A DNA stretch of 64,000 nucleotides from Nocardia sp. NBC_00416 (GCF_036032445.1 NZ_CP107932.1:1180501-1244500), one strand, 5' to 3'. Shown: positions 1-9,526, numbered from the stretch's first letter. Numbers and translations are program-made. Notes: generated by a model from the letters alone, not told the origin.

Positions 1-1
1 G

Positions 2-25
2 GAACTACTGGAACGAGTGGGCTGA
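2..25 (+). CDS. 3' end of an upstream gene (partial)
   Basis: Frame 2 reads ELLERVG and then a TGA stop. This looks like the C-terminal tail of a protein that begins before the window. It lies 31 bases before the end of the convergent LysR gene. Seven residues are too few to identify a family, and the call rests only on the protein-like ending. Confidence 0.3.
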   Translation, partial: ELLERVG

Positions 26-56
26 CGGCGTGGCTGCCGTGGTCGCGCGGACCGGT

Positions 57-965
57 CTACAGGGTGGGCAGTCTTTCCATCGCCGCCCGGATGACCTCCA
101 GAAACCAGCGTTGCGGGGCGCCGCGTCCCGGCACGTGGCGCGTGTAGGCGGCCACCTCGACCGGTTCGATGGGCCAGGGCAGCGGGAAGATCCGTACCGA
201 GTGAGTGCCGGCCAGGGCGCGGGCGACCCGCTCCGGAACGATGGCGACCAGTTCGCTGTCCTGCACCACATAGGGCAGGGTGGCGAAACGGGTGACCCGG
301 ACCGCGATGCGGCCTTCGAGCCGGTGTTCCAGCAGCGCCCGGCGCGGGCCCAGATGTCCGGTGCCGCCGTCGACCACGACATGGCGCTCCCGTTCGAGAT
401 CGGCCTGGGTCGGGTCGGGGGTGCGCAGCCGGGGGTGGTCGGCGGCGACCATCCCCGCGTAACCCTCCGTGAACAAGGGGGTCCGGCGCAGCCGGGCCGA
501 ATCGAGTACGGGACTGGCCACGACGGCGTCCATCTCGCCGCGGGCCAGCTGATCGGTGGCGGTCTCGAGATCGAATGCCTGGACTCGCAGACCGGCTTGC
601 GGTGCGCGGGCCGTCAATTCCGCGAGCACCAGCGGCAGTACCGTCACTTCGCCCAGGTCGGAGAGTCCGAGGGTGAACCGGGTGGGCCGGCTCGGGTCGA
701 ATTCGACGCTGGTGCCGAGCGTTTCGGTGACCTCCGCGAGCGCGGCGCGCAGCGGTGGATAGAGGCGTTCGGATTCCGAGGTCGGGATCAGTCCGCCGGA
801 TCCGCGCACGAAGAGTTCGTCGTTCAGTCGCCTGCGCAATTTGCCCAGCCCGTAGCTGACCGTCGGCTGGGTAACGCCCAGCAGATCTGCCGCGGCCGTG
901 ACACTGCGGGTCTCGTAGAGCAGGACGAACGTGCGCACCAGGTTGAGATCGACCTCCGCCGCCAT
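57..965 (-). CDS. LysR-family transcriptional regulator
   Basis: 302 residues, the usual LysR length. The N-terminal winged helix-turn-helix (about residues 6-65) contains TRSVTAAADLLGVTQPTVSYGL, shown here only by its key stretch AADLLGVTQPTVS. The rest is a periplasmic-binding-like effector domain. The gene is divergent from an aromatic-acid transporter and pobA, with 124 bases between starts, so it is probably their effector-dependent activator and autoregulator; this is inferred from position. The closest functional analogues would be regulators responding to hydroxybenzoates. A repeated TCAGAAA element lies in the shared promoter region. Confidence 0.9.
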   Translation of the reverse strand: MAAEVDLNLVRTFVLLYETRSVTAAADLLGVTQPTVSYGLGKLRRRLNDELFVRGSGGLIPTSESERLYPPLRAALAEVTETLGTSVEFDPSRPTRFTLGLSDLGEVTVLPLVLAELTARAPQAGLRVQAFDLETATDQLARGEMDAVVASPVLDSARLRRTPLFTEGYAGMVAADHPRLRTPDPTQADLERERHVVVDGGTGHLGPRRALLEHRLEGRIAVRVTRFATLPYVVQDSELVAIVPERVARALAGTHSVRIFPLPWPIEPVEVAAYTRHVPGRGAPQRWFLEVIRAAMERLPTL

Positions 966-984
966 AGATCTCCTCTATTCCATC

Positions 985-1077
985 TCAGAAAAACATCTAT
1001 TGGATTTCTGATGAACGCCAGCTTAGCGTGAGTGCCGTCACAGTCCGGGTCGGTGCGCTCGACCCGAAGATCAGAAA
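985..1077. promoter_or_regulatory. LysR-type control region with three TCAGAAA elements
   Basis: TCAGAAA at 985-991 faces TTTCTGA at 1005-1011, a perfect 7-base inverted repeat with a 13-base spacer. A third copy, TCAGAAA, lies at 1071-1077 just before the transporter start. The region is AT-rich against its surroundings. LysR proteins typically bind one dyad plus an activation half-site near the target promoter, and this layout fits. The binding role is inference. Confidence 0.5.
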
Positions 1078-1089
1078 TGAACCTCCATC

Positions 1090-2331
1090 ATGAACAAACT
1101 GCTGTCGTGGCCGGCCGCGTTGTGCTGGCTCACCGTGCTCCTCGACGGGTACGACCTCGTCGTCCTCGGCGCGGTCATACCGACGCTGATCGACGAGAAC
1201 CACATCGGGTTCACCGCCTCCGGAGCGACCTTCGCCGCGACCATCTCCCTGGTCGGCGTGGCCGTGGGCGCCGCCGGATCCGGACCGCTCGCCGATCGCT
1301 ACGGCCGTCGCGCGGTCCTGCTGACCTCGATCACCCTGTTCTCGGTGTTCACGATCGCGGTGCCCTGGGCAGGCTCGGTCGCCGTGTTCGGCGCCTTCCG
1401 GCTGCTCGCCGGGCTCGGGCTCGGCGCCTGCATGCCGACCGCCCTCACCTTCATGGCCGAACATATGCCCGCGTCCCGGCGCGCGTTCGCCAGCACATTC
1501 ACCATGACCGGCTATCACGCCGGTGCGGTCATCGCCTCGCTGCTCGCGCTGTGGCTCGTCCCCCACTGGGAGATCCTGTTCTACGCCGGCGGAGTCGCCG
1601 GGTTCCTGCTGTTGCCGCTGATGTGGTGGAAACTGCCGGAATCCGATGCCTACCTGGCCGTTCAGGGCAAGCCCCGGCGGGTCGGGCCCACCGTCGTGCT
1701 ACAACCCCGGTATCTGCGTACCACCGTCGGCGTGTGGGTCGGATCCTTCATGGGGCTGCTGCTGGTCTACGGGCTGAACACCTGGTTGCCGAAGCTGATG
1801 CGCGACGCCGGATACAACATGTCCACCTCGTTGACCCTGCTGCTGGTACTGAACATCGGCGCCATCATCGGCCTGATCGTCGCGGGGACCCTGGCCGACC
1901 GGCGCGGTACCAAACCGACGATCCTGGTGTGGTTCGCCGCTGCCGCCGTCCTGCTGGCCCTGCTCAGCATCAAGGTGCCCAACACGGTCGTGCTCGATGC
2001 GCTGGTCCTGGTCACCGGGATCTTCGTCTTCTCGGCCCAGGTGCTCGTCTACGCCTACGTCACCCAGGCCTATCCGGACGAGGTCCGGGCCACCGCGCTC
2101 GGGCTGGCCGCCGCGGTCGGCCGGCTCGGCGCCATCTTCGGCCCGAGTATCACCGGAGCGCTCATCGTCGCCGGCTCCGCTCACCCGTGGGGCTTCTATT
2201 TCTTCGCGGTGGTCGCCGCGATCGGGCTGCTCGCGCTGGCGACCGTGCCCCGACTGTCCGTCCGGCAATCGGATCCGCCGACCTCGAATTCGGTCACCGG
2301 ACCCGACGATGTGAAGGAGTACGCCACATGA
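1090..2331 (+). CDS. MFS aromatic acid:H+ symporter (PcaK/BenK-like)
   Basis: 413 residues with about 12 membrane segments. TM1 carries LLDGYDLVVLGAVIP, the DGYD motif of the aromatic acid:H+ symporter family, and the loop 2-3 signature reads GPLADRYGRR. A second ADRRG motif follows TM8. It should bring 4-hydroxybenzoate or a related aromatic acid into the cell. Its stop overlaps the pobA start (ATGA), so the two are translationally coupled. The ATG at 1090 follows a short purine run; no nearer alternative is better. Confidence 0.88.
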   Translation: MNKLLSWPAALCWLTVLLDGYDLVVLGAVIPTLIDENHIGFTASGATFAATISLVGVAVGAAGSGPLADRYGRRAVLLTSITLFSVFTIAVPWAGSVAVFGAFRLLAGLGLGACMPTALTFMAEHMPASRRAFASTFTMTGYHAGAVIASLLALWLVPHWEILFYAGGVAGFLLLPLMWWKLPESDAYLAVQGKPRRVGPTVVLQPRYLRTTVGVWVGSFMGLLLVYGLNTWLPKLMRDAGYNMSTSLTLLLVLNIGAIIGLIVAGTLADRRGTKPTILVWFAAAAVLLALLSIKVPNTVVLDALVLVTGIFVFSAQVLVYAYVTQAYPDEVRATALGLAAAVGRLGAIFGPSITGALIVAGSAHPWGFYFFAVVAAIGLLALATVPRLSVRQSDPPTSNSVTGPDDVKEYAT

Positions 2332-3509
2332 CAACCACTCGCACCCAGGTAGCCATTGTCGGCGCGGGTCCGGCTGGACTGCTGCTGTCGCATCTGCTGC
2401 ACCGGTCCGGCATCGAATCGATCGTGGTCGACATTCGCACCCGGCACGAGATCGCCACCACGATCCGCGCAGGCATCCTCGAAGCGGGTTCGGTGCGCGC
2501 CCTGGTGGATACGGGTGTCTCCGATCGAGTGATCACCGACGGCGACCGGCACGACGGCGTGGTGTTCCGGTTCGGCGGGGACAATCACCGCATCGACTTC
2601 CAGGAGTTGGTCGGCGAATCGGTGTGGCTGTACCCGCAGAACGATGTCTTCGTCGACCTGGCGGCGCGCCGTGCGGCCGACGGAGGTGATGTGCGGTACG
2701 GCGTCACCGATACCGCGGTCGATATCTCGGCCGCGCGCCCCATCGTCTCGTGCACCGATTCCGACGGCCACCCGGTCCGGATCGAGGCGGATCTGGTGGT
2801 CGGCTCCGACGGCTCGCGGTCGATCTGCCGCAAAGCCTTTCCGGCGGGGACGCGTGGTGAATGGTTCCGCGAATACCCGTTCGCCTGGTTCGGTTTTCTC
2901 GCCGAGGCGCCGCCGTCACACCCCGAGTTGATCTACGCGCAATCCGAGCACGGATTCGCGCTGGTGAGCCAGCGCACGCCCACCGTGCAACGGATGTATT
3001 TCCAGTGCTCTCCCGGCGAACGATCCGAGGAGTGGGACGATGACCGGATCTGGGCCGAGATGCGCAAACGGGTCAACGGGAACGGCTTCGAGATCGCAGA
3101 GGGACCGATCAGCGCGAAGATGGTGCTGCCGTTCCGGTCCTTCGTCACCGCGCCGATGCGGCACGGCCGGCTCGTGCTGGCCGGCGACGCGGCGCACACC
3201 GTACCGCCCACCGGGGCCAAGGGCTTGAACCTGGCGCTGGCCGATGTCCGGGTGCTGCACGAGGCGATCGTCGACTTCCTGGCCGGGGCCGGTGAAGAAG
3301 CGCTCGACCGCTACACCCAGCGGGCCCTGGATCGAGTGTGGAAGGCGCAGCACTTCTCGTACTGGATGACCACGATGCTGCATTCGGTCGAGGGTGCGTC
3401 GGCATTCGATACCGAGCGTCAGCGCGGAGAATTGGCGCTGGTCACCGGTTCCCGCCACGGCTCCGCGTATCTGGCGGAGGCGTACACCGGCTGGCAACAC
3501 CTGCAATAG
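2328..3509 (+). CDS. pobA: 4-hydroxybenzoate 3-monooxygenase
   Basis: 393 residues, matching the family's usual 390-395. It is an FAD-dependent class A hydroxylase converting 4-hydroxybenzoate to protocatechuate with NAD(P)H and O2. Visible motifs are the dinucleotide site GAGPAG (residues 12-17), the DG motif VVGSDGSR, and the second FAD motif LAGDAAHTVPPTGAKGLNLA. The start is the ATG that overlaps the transporter stop. The gene sits in a LysR-controlled aromatic module. Ring-cleavage (pca) genes are not in the window, so protocatechuate must be processed elsewhere. Confidence 0.92.
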   Translation: MTTTRTQVAIVGAGPAGLLLSHLLHRSGIESIVVDIRTRHEIATTIRAGILEAGSVRALVDTGVSDRVITDGDRHDGVVFRFGGDNHRIDFQELVGESVWLYPQNDVFVDLAARRAADGGDVRYGVTDTAVDISAARPIVSCTDSDGHPVRIEADLVVGSDGSRSICRKAFPAGTRGEWFREYPFAWFGFLAEAPPSHPELIYAQSEHGFALVSQRTPTVQRMYFQCSPGERSEEWDDDRIWAEMRKRVNGNGFEIAEGPISAKMVLPFRSFVTAPMRHGRLVLAGDAAHTVPPTGAKGLNLALADVRVLHEAIVDFLAGAGEEALDRYTQRALDRVWKAQHFSYWMTTMLHSVEGASAFDTERQRGELALVTGSRHGSAYLAEAYTGWQHLQ

Positions 3510-3608
3510 TCCGGGTAGACCGTTGCGCGGGCGCCGGTGCGCTCGACGAGTGCCGCAGGACGCGTCTCGGCTCCGCATTTCCTACGATCCGAGCATCCAG
3601 GAGTTCTC

Positions 3609-5075
3609 ATGACCGCCAACCCCGGCCTGCCCGCCACGGCGTGGCACCGCGCGCTCTTCGACGGGACCTTCCGCGCAGTCACCCGGACACTGCCGGTGAT
3701 CGCGCCCGCCACCGGCGCGGTGATCGATACCGTCGGCGAGGCCGGGCGCGACGATGTGGAGCAGGCGGTGACCGTGGCGCGGGCCGCGCAACGAGAGTGG
3801 GCCGCACAGACCTACGACAAGCGGGTCGCGGTGCTGCTGCGGGCCGCGCGGCTACTGGAGGAGGACCCGGACCGGCTGGGCTCCTGGCTGGTCGACGAGG
3901 CCGGATCCGGCCGGGGGAAGGCGGAGTTCGAAGTGGGCCTGGTGACCACTGAACTCCAGGAGTCCGCGGCCCTGGCCTCCCACCCGTACGGGGAGGTCCT
4001 GCGTTCGGCCAAACCGAGGTTCTCGATCGCGCGCCGGGTGCCGGTGGGAGTGGTGGGGGTGATCTCGCCGTTCAACTTCCCGGGGATCCTGTCCATGCGT
4101 TCTGTCGCCCCGGCCCTGGCTCTGGGCAACGCGGTGATCCTCAAACCCGATCCCCGCACGCCGATCTCGGGCGGACTGTCACTGGCGGCGTTGCTGCGGG
4201 AGGCCGGGCTGCCCGACGGACTGCTGCACGTCCTGCCGGGCGGGGGCGACGTCGGGGCGGCGATCGTCGCCCACCCGGGTATCCCGTGTCTGTCGTTCAC
4301 CGGGTCGACGGCGGCGGGCCGCACGATCGCCGAGGCCGCCGGGCCGCTGCTGAAAAAGGTCCATCTCGAACTCGGCGGCAACAACGCGCTACTGGTGCTT
4401 CCCGACGCCGACGTCCAGGCCGCCGCCTCTGCCGGGGCCTGGGGGTCATTCCTGCACCAGGGCCAGATCTGCATGACCACCGGGCGGCATCTGGTGCACT
4501 CCTCCCGCGCCGAGGAATACCTCGCGGCACTGGTGCACAAAGCCGAGAAGATCCCCGTCGGCGATCCGGCCGACCCGGCCAACGCGCTCGGGCCCATCAT
4601 CGATGTCCGGCAGCGCGACCGCATCCACGGATTGGTCACCGATTCCGTGCGATCCGGCGCGACGCTGCTGACCGGCGGCGAGTACACGGATCTGTTCTAC
4701 CGGCCCACCGTCCTCGCCGACGTGGGCCCCGAGACCCCGGTGTGGAAGGAGGAAGTCTTCGGACCGGTGGCTCCGGTACGGACCTACGACACCGTCGACG
4801 AGGCGATCGATATCATCAACGCTTCGGAATACGGATTGTCGGTCGGCATCCTCACCTCCGACGCCTATCGCGCATTCGAGCTCGCCGACCGGATCGAATC
4901 CGGCGCTGTTCACATCAATGACCAGACCGTGGACGACGAAGCCCCGATCCCGTTCGGCGGGATCAAGGCATCCGGCTCGGGCGGTCGCTTCGGCGGGGCA
5001 ACGGCCAACCTCGACACTTTCACCGAAACCCAGTGGGTCACAGTGCAGTCGGAGATCGCGCGCTACCCGTTCTGA
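3609..5075 (+). CDS. Benzaldehyde-type NAD(P)+ aldehyde dehydrogenase
   Basis: 488 residues of the ALDH superfamily. The general-base glutamate is in LELGGNNALLVLPDAD and the nucleophilic cysteine in QGQICMTTG. The GGNNALLVLPDAD stretch and the N-terminal WHRALFDG resemble XylC and vanillin/benzaldehyde dehydrogenases. It probably oxidises (hydroxy)benzaldehydes to the acids that feed pobA. It lies 99 bases after pobA on the same strand, so it may have its own start of transcription or be the last gene of the operon. A GGAGTT ribosome site precedes the ATG. Confidence 0.85.
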   Translation: MTANPGLPATAWHRALFDGTFRAVTRTLPVIAPATGAVIDTVGEAGRDDVEQAVTVARAAQREWAAQTYDKRVAVLLRAARLLEEDPDRLGSWLVDEAGSGRGKAEFEVGLVTTELQESAALASHPYGEVLRSAKPRFSIARRVPVGVVGVISPFNFPGILSMRSVAPALALGNAVILKPDPRTPISGGLSLAALLREAGLPDGLLHVLPGGGDVGAAIVAHPGIPCLSFTGSTAAGRTIAEAAGPLLKKVHLELGGNNALLVLPDADVQAAASAGAWGSFLHQGQICMTTGRHLVHSSRAEEYLAALVHKAEKIPVGDPADPANALGPIIDVRQRDRIHGLVTDSVRSGATLLTGGEYTDLFYRPTVLADVGPETPVWKEEVFGPVAPVRTYDTVDEAIDIINASEYGLSVGILTSDAYRAFELADRIESGAVHINDQTVDDEAPIPFGGIKASGSGGRFGGATANLDTFTETQWVTVQSEIARYPF

Positions 5076-5403
5076 CTGTTCCGGACACCTCCCTTCCTCG
5101 ATGGACATTTCGTTGCGCGGCGGCTGAACCTTGCTACGGGAGTCCCTCCGCCCGGCGGACACCCACCCCGCACGATCGGAGAGGGTAGCCGATACCGGGG
5201 CCGCCCGAACCTGTGTGATGCGCAGTGTCCGTCGGTGTCCGCTGCGAGGCCGGACGAACGAGGCCGATGGCGAAAAGCCGCACACCACATCGAAAACCGG
5301 CCACGGCAGAGTTGGGCACGGGTGACGATCCGGACGCGCCGGTATCGCGGTGCCGTGCTGCGCCCCTCCCGGAATCAGCCGAGTCGGCGGAGCCGGCGAC
5401 CGC
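5076..5403. other. Intergenic stretch between convergent genes
   Basis: 328 bases between the 3' ends of the aldehyde dehydrogenase and the LLM gene. I read both strands and found no frame with a recognisable protein, no strong hairpin and no repeat. Short open frames occur but have no ribosome site or family resemblance. Confidence 0.6.
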
Positions 5404-6426
5404 TCACACCATGTGCCGGCCGAGAGCGGGAGCGATCAGTTCGACGGTGTCGTGCAGGATCTGCTCGTAGTCGCCGCGGTGGAATTCGTAGGGCAGTTCC
5501 AGGCGTAACTCGGTGGTCCGGGTGAGGACCGGATCGGCGCGCAGCCGGTCGAGGATCTGTTCGGCGGTGCCGACCAGGTCCGGTGCGAACAGGACGCGGC
5601 GCTCGCCCTGTGGGGTGAGCGTCCGCGGGTATCGCCCCGCCGCGTACTGCCGGTAGCGCTCGCGGGTCGCCCGGTCGGCGCTGTCGAGCGGGACGATCAC
5701 CCGGCCGACGGCGATCCGGCCCGGCCGGGCCGGATCGAGATGGCGGCGGTACTCGTCGATCAAGGCCAGCTGGGTAACGCCGAAATCATCGCTGTGCTCG
5801 CCGAATACGACATTGCCGGTGAGCAGGTTCAGGCCGTTCTCGCCGGCCCAGCGCGCCGAGCGGATACTCCCGCCGCCGTACCAGAGCCGGTCGATCAATC
5901 CGGGGTTGTGCGGCTGCAGCCGAGGTCGCTGGGTGTTGCCGGGGGAGTGGATCACCGTGCCCGGATCGCCCAGGTAGGCGCCGCGCAGATTGTCGATCAG
6001 GCGGGAGATCCGGCCGTGGGAGAGGTCGTAGCTGCGCCAGTCGCCGTCGAAGACCCGATCGCCGATCAGTTCCGCGTGCGGTGGAGTGCCCGCGCTGAAG
6101 CCGGGTTGCAACCGGCCACCGGACAGCACATCGGCCATCGACAGATCCTCGGCCAGCCGGAACGGGCTCTCGTAACCGATGGGGATCACGGCGGTCCCCA
6201 GCTGGATGCGACTGGTGCGCTGGCCGGCGGCGGCCAGAAAGACCGCCGCCGAACCGACGCCGTGTTCGAGATGTCGCTGCCGGATCCAGGCGCCGTCGAA
6301 ACCGAGGCGCTCGCCGAACTCGAACAATCGCAGGGTGTCCTCGAGCCCGGCGGCGGGATCGCTGTCGGGATAGTTGCCCGGTGTCAGGAACGACAGGTTC
6401 GTGATCGGCGGCGTCGTGGTGCTCAT
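5404..6426 (-). CDS. LLM-class flavin-dependent oxidoreductase
   Basis: 340 residues of the luciferase-like monooxygenase TIM-barrel family. The N-terminus FLTPGNYPDSDP, GERLGFDGAWIRQRHLEHG and LGTAVIPIGYE are typical of FMN-using members. The substrate is not predictable. The gene begins 4 bases after the stop of the DUF1684 gene and is surely co-transcribed with it. No cognate flavin reductase is next to it. It could be an alkane/aldehyde monooxygenase or an F420-linked enzyme, and the flavin type is unresolved. Confidence 0.85.
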   Translation of the reverse strand: MSTTTPPITNLSFLTPGNYPDSDPAAGLEDTLRLFEFGERLGFDGAWIRQRHLEHGVGSAAVFLAAAGQRTSRIQLGTAVIPIGYESPFRLAEDLSMADVLSGGRLQPGFSAGTPPHAELIGDRVFDGDWRSYDLSHGRISRLIDNLRGAYLGDPGTVIHSPGNTQRPRLQPHNPGLIDRLWYGGGSIRSARWAGENGLNLLTGNVVFGEHSDDFGVTQLALIDEYRRHLDPARPGRIAVGRVIVPLDSADRATRERYRQYAAGRYPRTLTPQGERRVLFAPDLVGTAEQILDRLRADPVLTRTTELRLELPYEFHRGDYEQILHDTVELIAPALGRHMV

Positions 6427-6430
6427 GACG

Positions 6431-7252
6431 TCAGTGGCGCTCGTAGGGGATCTTCTCGCCGGCTTCGATCGCCACCGGTAGCCGGTTGCCGGCCGGTGGG
6501 AGCGGGCAGGTCGCCAGGTCGGTGTACGCGCAGGGGAGGTTGACCGCCCGATTGAAATCCAGGACGACCGTCCCGTCGGCGGCGGGCGGCGACAGTTGCA
6601 GTGCGCGGTTGGCGGCGTAGGTCGTCACGCCCGAGGTGGCGTCGGTGAAGAGCACCAGCAGACCACCGGGCGCGCGCCCGGGAAAAGCGGTGAGCCGCAG
6701 GTGCTGTCCGTCGAGTTCGAACTCGACCTGCCCGGGCGCGTCGTAGACGTGCTCGAGCCCTTCCACGGCCGCGCCGACAGTGGTCGGCCGCGGCTCCGGG
6801 AAAGCGGTGTATCGCCCCGTGCGCACCCACTTCGGGTCCGGCGCGTAGGCGGGTGTGCCGCGGAACGCGGTGCGCAACGGGCTGTCCGGGTGCCGCGGGC
6901 GGACGATATCGCGCCCGCCGCGCTTGGCGACCTCGATCACCGCGTCACCCCACACAGCGTTCACCCCGCCTCGTTCGGGGATGATTCCGAACTCGTACGA
7001 ACCGCGCACCGGAGTTCCGTCGATCACCAGCTCCTCCCCGTCGTCGAGAGTCACTGTGACACCCTCGGTGTGGGTGGACCAGGCGCCCGGTGCGTCGGGG
7101 AATCGCCGCGGCGTCGCGGTGAGCCAGTGCAAACCGGTGACGGCCAGGAATCCGTGGGCGTCGGCCAGGCCTGTCTCCTGCTGCCGGTGCCAGTCCTGCC
7201 AGTCGGCGGTGAAGGCGTCGGTCGCGGTGTTCGCTGCTGCCTGCGTTGTCAT
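6431..7252 (-). CDS. DUF1684 domain protein
   Basis: 273 residues from the chosen ATG. An in-frame start 22 codons upstream exists but gives an unlikely arginine-rich tail. Recognisable DUF1684 features are HGFLAVTGLHWL near the N-terminus, RYTAFPEP mid-protein and LDFNRAVNLPCAYTDLATCPLPP near the C-terminus. The last stretch is cysteine-containing and highly conserved in the family. Function is unknown; it is predicted to be cytoplasmic. It heads a two-gene unit with the LLM oxidoreductase, which suggests they act on the same compound. Confidence 0.85.
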   Translation of the reverse strand: MTTQAAANTATDAFTADWQDWHRQQETGLADAHGFLAVTGLHWLTATPRRFPDAPGAWSTHTEGVTVTLDDGEELVIDGTPVRGSYEFGIIPERGGVNAVWGDAVIEVAKRGGRDIVRPRHPDSPLRTAFRGTPAYAPDPKWVRTGRYTAFPEPRPTTVGAAVEGLEHVYDAPGQVEFELDGQHLRLTAFPGRAPGGLLVLFTDATSGVTTYAANRALQLSPPAADGTVVLDFNRAVNLPCAYTDLATCPLPPAGNRLPVAIEAGEKIPYERH

Positions 7253-7549
7253 ATCGGTACTCCTGCGAAGCTCGGTCCGCGGCCGATCCGGCGACGGCTG
7301 CCCGGTCGATACGCGCATCGGTTCCCTGCGACGACGTGTGGCCGGCAGTATCGATCCAAGTGCGCGTACGCGCGGACGAACAGGATTGCGATCAGCTCGA
7401 ACGCAATACTCGGTGTTTCGGGCGGCGGGGTGAGTGTGCCGGGAGACCTTCCGCCGTGTTCACGCGCCTGGGGCGGTCGCCCTCGGCGCGGTATCGCCGA
7501 CCGCGCCCGCGGCAGCGGCCGATACCCACTCGTCCGGAAATATCGCTGA

Positions 7550-7589
7550 CCGTTCGGCCCCTGTGGGTAGTCGACGGAGGGCCGAACGG
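7550..7589 (-). terminator. Inverted repeat downstream of the sulfurtransferase
   Basis: CCGTTCGGCCC at 7550-7560 pairs with GGGCCGAACGG at 7579-7589, an 11-base perfect stem with an 18-base loop. It begins 22 bases past the sulfurtransferase stop and lacks a U-tract, which is common in high-GC actinomycetes. The rest of the 358-base stretch 7253-7610 shows no gene or other structure that I can support. Confidence 0.55.
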
Positions 7590-7610
7590 CGGTACCGCGC
7601 TCGCGGCGAG

Positions 7611-8498
7611 TCAGGAATCGCGGCCCCCGTCGGGTGTCGGCGGTTCGCCGACCTCGACAGGATTGGACGCGTCCGCGCTCCACTGCGACCAGGAGCCGGG
7701 GAACAAGGCGGCTTCCCGGCCGGCGGCGGTCAGGGCGGCCACGGCGATCGCCGCGGTGACGCCGGAACCGCAGTAGACCGCCAGCGGCCGCCGCCGGTCC
7801 GCGCCCGGGTCGGTGAGCCGGGCCGGGAGCCGCGCGCCGGGCAGGAAGCTCCCGGACTCGTCGAGCAGGGTCGTGGCGGGAACGTTGACGGCGCCGGGGA
7901 TATGCCCGGCCACCGGATCGACCGGTTCCTTCTCGCCCCGATATCGTTCCGGTGCACGGGCATCGACGAGCGTGCCGTTCGCGACGACATCGCGCAGTTC
8001 CCCGGCGGTCACCACACCGAGCGCGCCGTTGTACAGGTCGTGGTGGGCGACGGTCGCATCACCCGGGGACGGGATCGCGTCCCCGGGTTCGAGCCCGCCG
8101 TCGCGGGAACGCCAGGCGGCCAGGCCGCCGTCCAGGATCCGGACATCGCGCAGGCCGGCGGCGGTCAGCACCCACCAGGCCCGGGCCGAACCGGCGCGAT
8201 TCCAGTCGTCGTAGACCACGACCGGGACGTCGTCCCGAACTCCCCACGACCGCAGGGCCCGTTGCAGGGCGGCGCCATCGGGTAGCGGGTGGCGGCCGCG
8301 CCCGGTCACCGAGTGGTCGGACAGCTCGTTGTCGAGGTCGACGTAGACGGCGCCGGGGATATGGCCCGCGCGATAATCGTCGCGGCCGTCGGGCCGGTCG
8401 AGACGCCAACGGACATCGAGCAGCGTCACTTGTGCTCCGGACGCGATCGTGTCCGCCAATTCGCCTGCGGTAGTGAACACCTCGGCACGAACAGTCAT
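7611..8498 (-). CDS. Thiosulfate/3-mercaptopyruvate sulfurtransferase (tandem rhodanese)
   Basis: 295 residues with two rhodanese domains. The first is structural (LLDVRWRLDRPDGRDDYRAGH region). The second carries the active-site loop YCGSGVTA with the persulfide-forming cysteine. CGSG(V/T)TA loops are typical of SseA-type 3-mercaptopyruvate or thiosulfate sulfurtransferases. GGAG lies 7 bases upstream of the chosen ATG, and the ATG 15 bases further upstream has no such site. The gene follows the alpha/beta hydrolase on the same strand after about 150 bases. Confidence 0.9.
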   Translation of the reverse strand: MTVRAEVFTTAGELADTIASGAQVTLLDVRWRLDRPDGRDDYRAGHIPGAVYVDLDNELSDHSVTGRGRHPLPDGAALQRALRSWGVRDDVPVVVYDDWNRAGSARAWWVLTAAGLRDVRILDGGLAAWRSRDGGLEPGDAIPSPGDATVAHHDLYNGALGVVTAGELRDVVANGTLVDARAPERYRGEKEPVDPVAGHIPGAVNVPATTLLDESGSFLPGARLPARLTDPGADRRRPLAVYCGSGVTAAIAVAALTAAGREAALFPGSWSQWSADASNPVEVGEPPTPDGGRDS

Positions 8499-8651
8499 CG
8501 GCAGTCTCCACATCCGGGCTCGCCGCGAACCCCTCGGGCGGTCGGCGCGGGTCGGCCGACGACGGCACAGCGGGATCGTAGCAGCGCCCGGGACGTCCTC
8601 GGCGGTGCGATGGGGCCGGCTCTCCGAAGCGACCCGCGTACCGGGTCGGTG

Positions 8652-9503
8652 TCAGCGTAGGAAGGGCATCACCGCGGCGAGCAGGGCGTCGGGGCGGTCG
8701 AGTGGGATGATGTGGCCGCAATCCGGGATCAGGTGGCCGGTGAGATCATCGGCGATTGTGCTCAGCTGGCGGTGCAGGGCAGGGCCGACGCTGCCGGCGC
8801 CCACTGCCAGTGTCGGTACGCGCAGCCGTGCGGCGGCGGCCGCGGCGGCGATCTGGCGGGCGTTCTCGGGCATCGCCCGGTAATAGGCGAAACCGCTGCG
8901 CAGGGATTCGGTTCCGGTGTAGGCGCGCACGAAAGCCGCACGGAGTTCGGCGGGGACCCGGTCGGGGTGGCTGGTGCCCGCCGTCAGGAACCAGTTGATG
9001 TACTCGGCCTCGTGGCCCGGTAGGACTGTTTCGGCGAGGCCGGCCACCGCATGGAAGCCGAACCACCACGGCGGCCCGGCGGCCAGAAACTCTTCCGCAC
9101 CGGTCAGCGGCGTGAGCAGTGATTCCATCAGCACGAGCCGGCGTACGCGCTCGGGGTGCCCCATCGCGAACAGGAATGCCGCCGGCACCGAGGCGTCCAG
9201 CGCCATCACCGCGGCGGTGGGCAGCTCGAGGGCGTCGAGCAGCCCCGCGATATCCGCGGCGATCGTCGCCGCGTCGTAGCCCTCCCGCGGCCGGGCGCTG
9301 TCACCGAGACCGCGCAGGTCCGGGGCGATCACCCGATGCTCTCGGGACAGCGCCGGAACCACCTCGTCCCAGACCCGGTGGGTGTGCGGCCACCCGTGCA
9401 GCAGGACGAGCGCGGGACCGGAGCCGGCGACCGCCACGGCGAGCTCGACGGAATTCGCGGTTGTCCGCACGACCTGAACCTGCGGTGCGGCGCGTACGGG
9501 CAT
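8652..9503 (-). CDS. Alpha/beta hydrolase
   Basis: 283 residues. The oxyanion region is LLHGWPHTHRVWDE, followed by IAPDLRGLGDS. The nucleophile position reads VMALDASVPAAF, so the canonical G-x-S-x-G serine is replaced by aspartate (ALDAS), as in haloalkane dehalogenase or epoxide hydrolase relatives. The final histidine is in PDCGHIIPLDRPD. Epoxide or haloalkane hydrolysis is therefore plausible and an esterase less so; the substrate is unknown. It is divergent from an HxlR regulator 55 bases away. Confidence 0.85.
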   Translation of the reverse strand: MPVRAAPQVQVVRTTANSVELAVAVAGSGPALVLLHGWPHTHRVWDEVVPALSREHRVIAPDLRGLGDSARPREGYDAATIAADIAGLLDALELPTAAVMALDASVPAAFLFAMGHPERVRRLVLMESLLTPLTGAEEFLAAGPPWWFGFHAVAGLAETVLPGHEAEYINWFLTAGTSHPDRVPAELRAAFVRAYTGTESLRSGFAYYRAMPENARQIAAAAAAARLRVPTLAVGAGSVGPALHRQLSTIADDLTGHLIPDCGHIIPLDRPDALLAAVMPFLR

Positions 9504-9526
9504 GCTGGCCTCCTTGGTTACCTATA

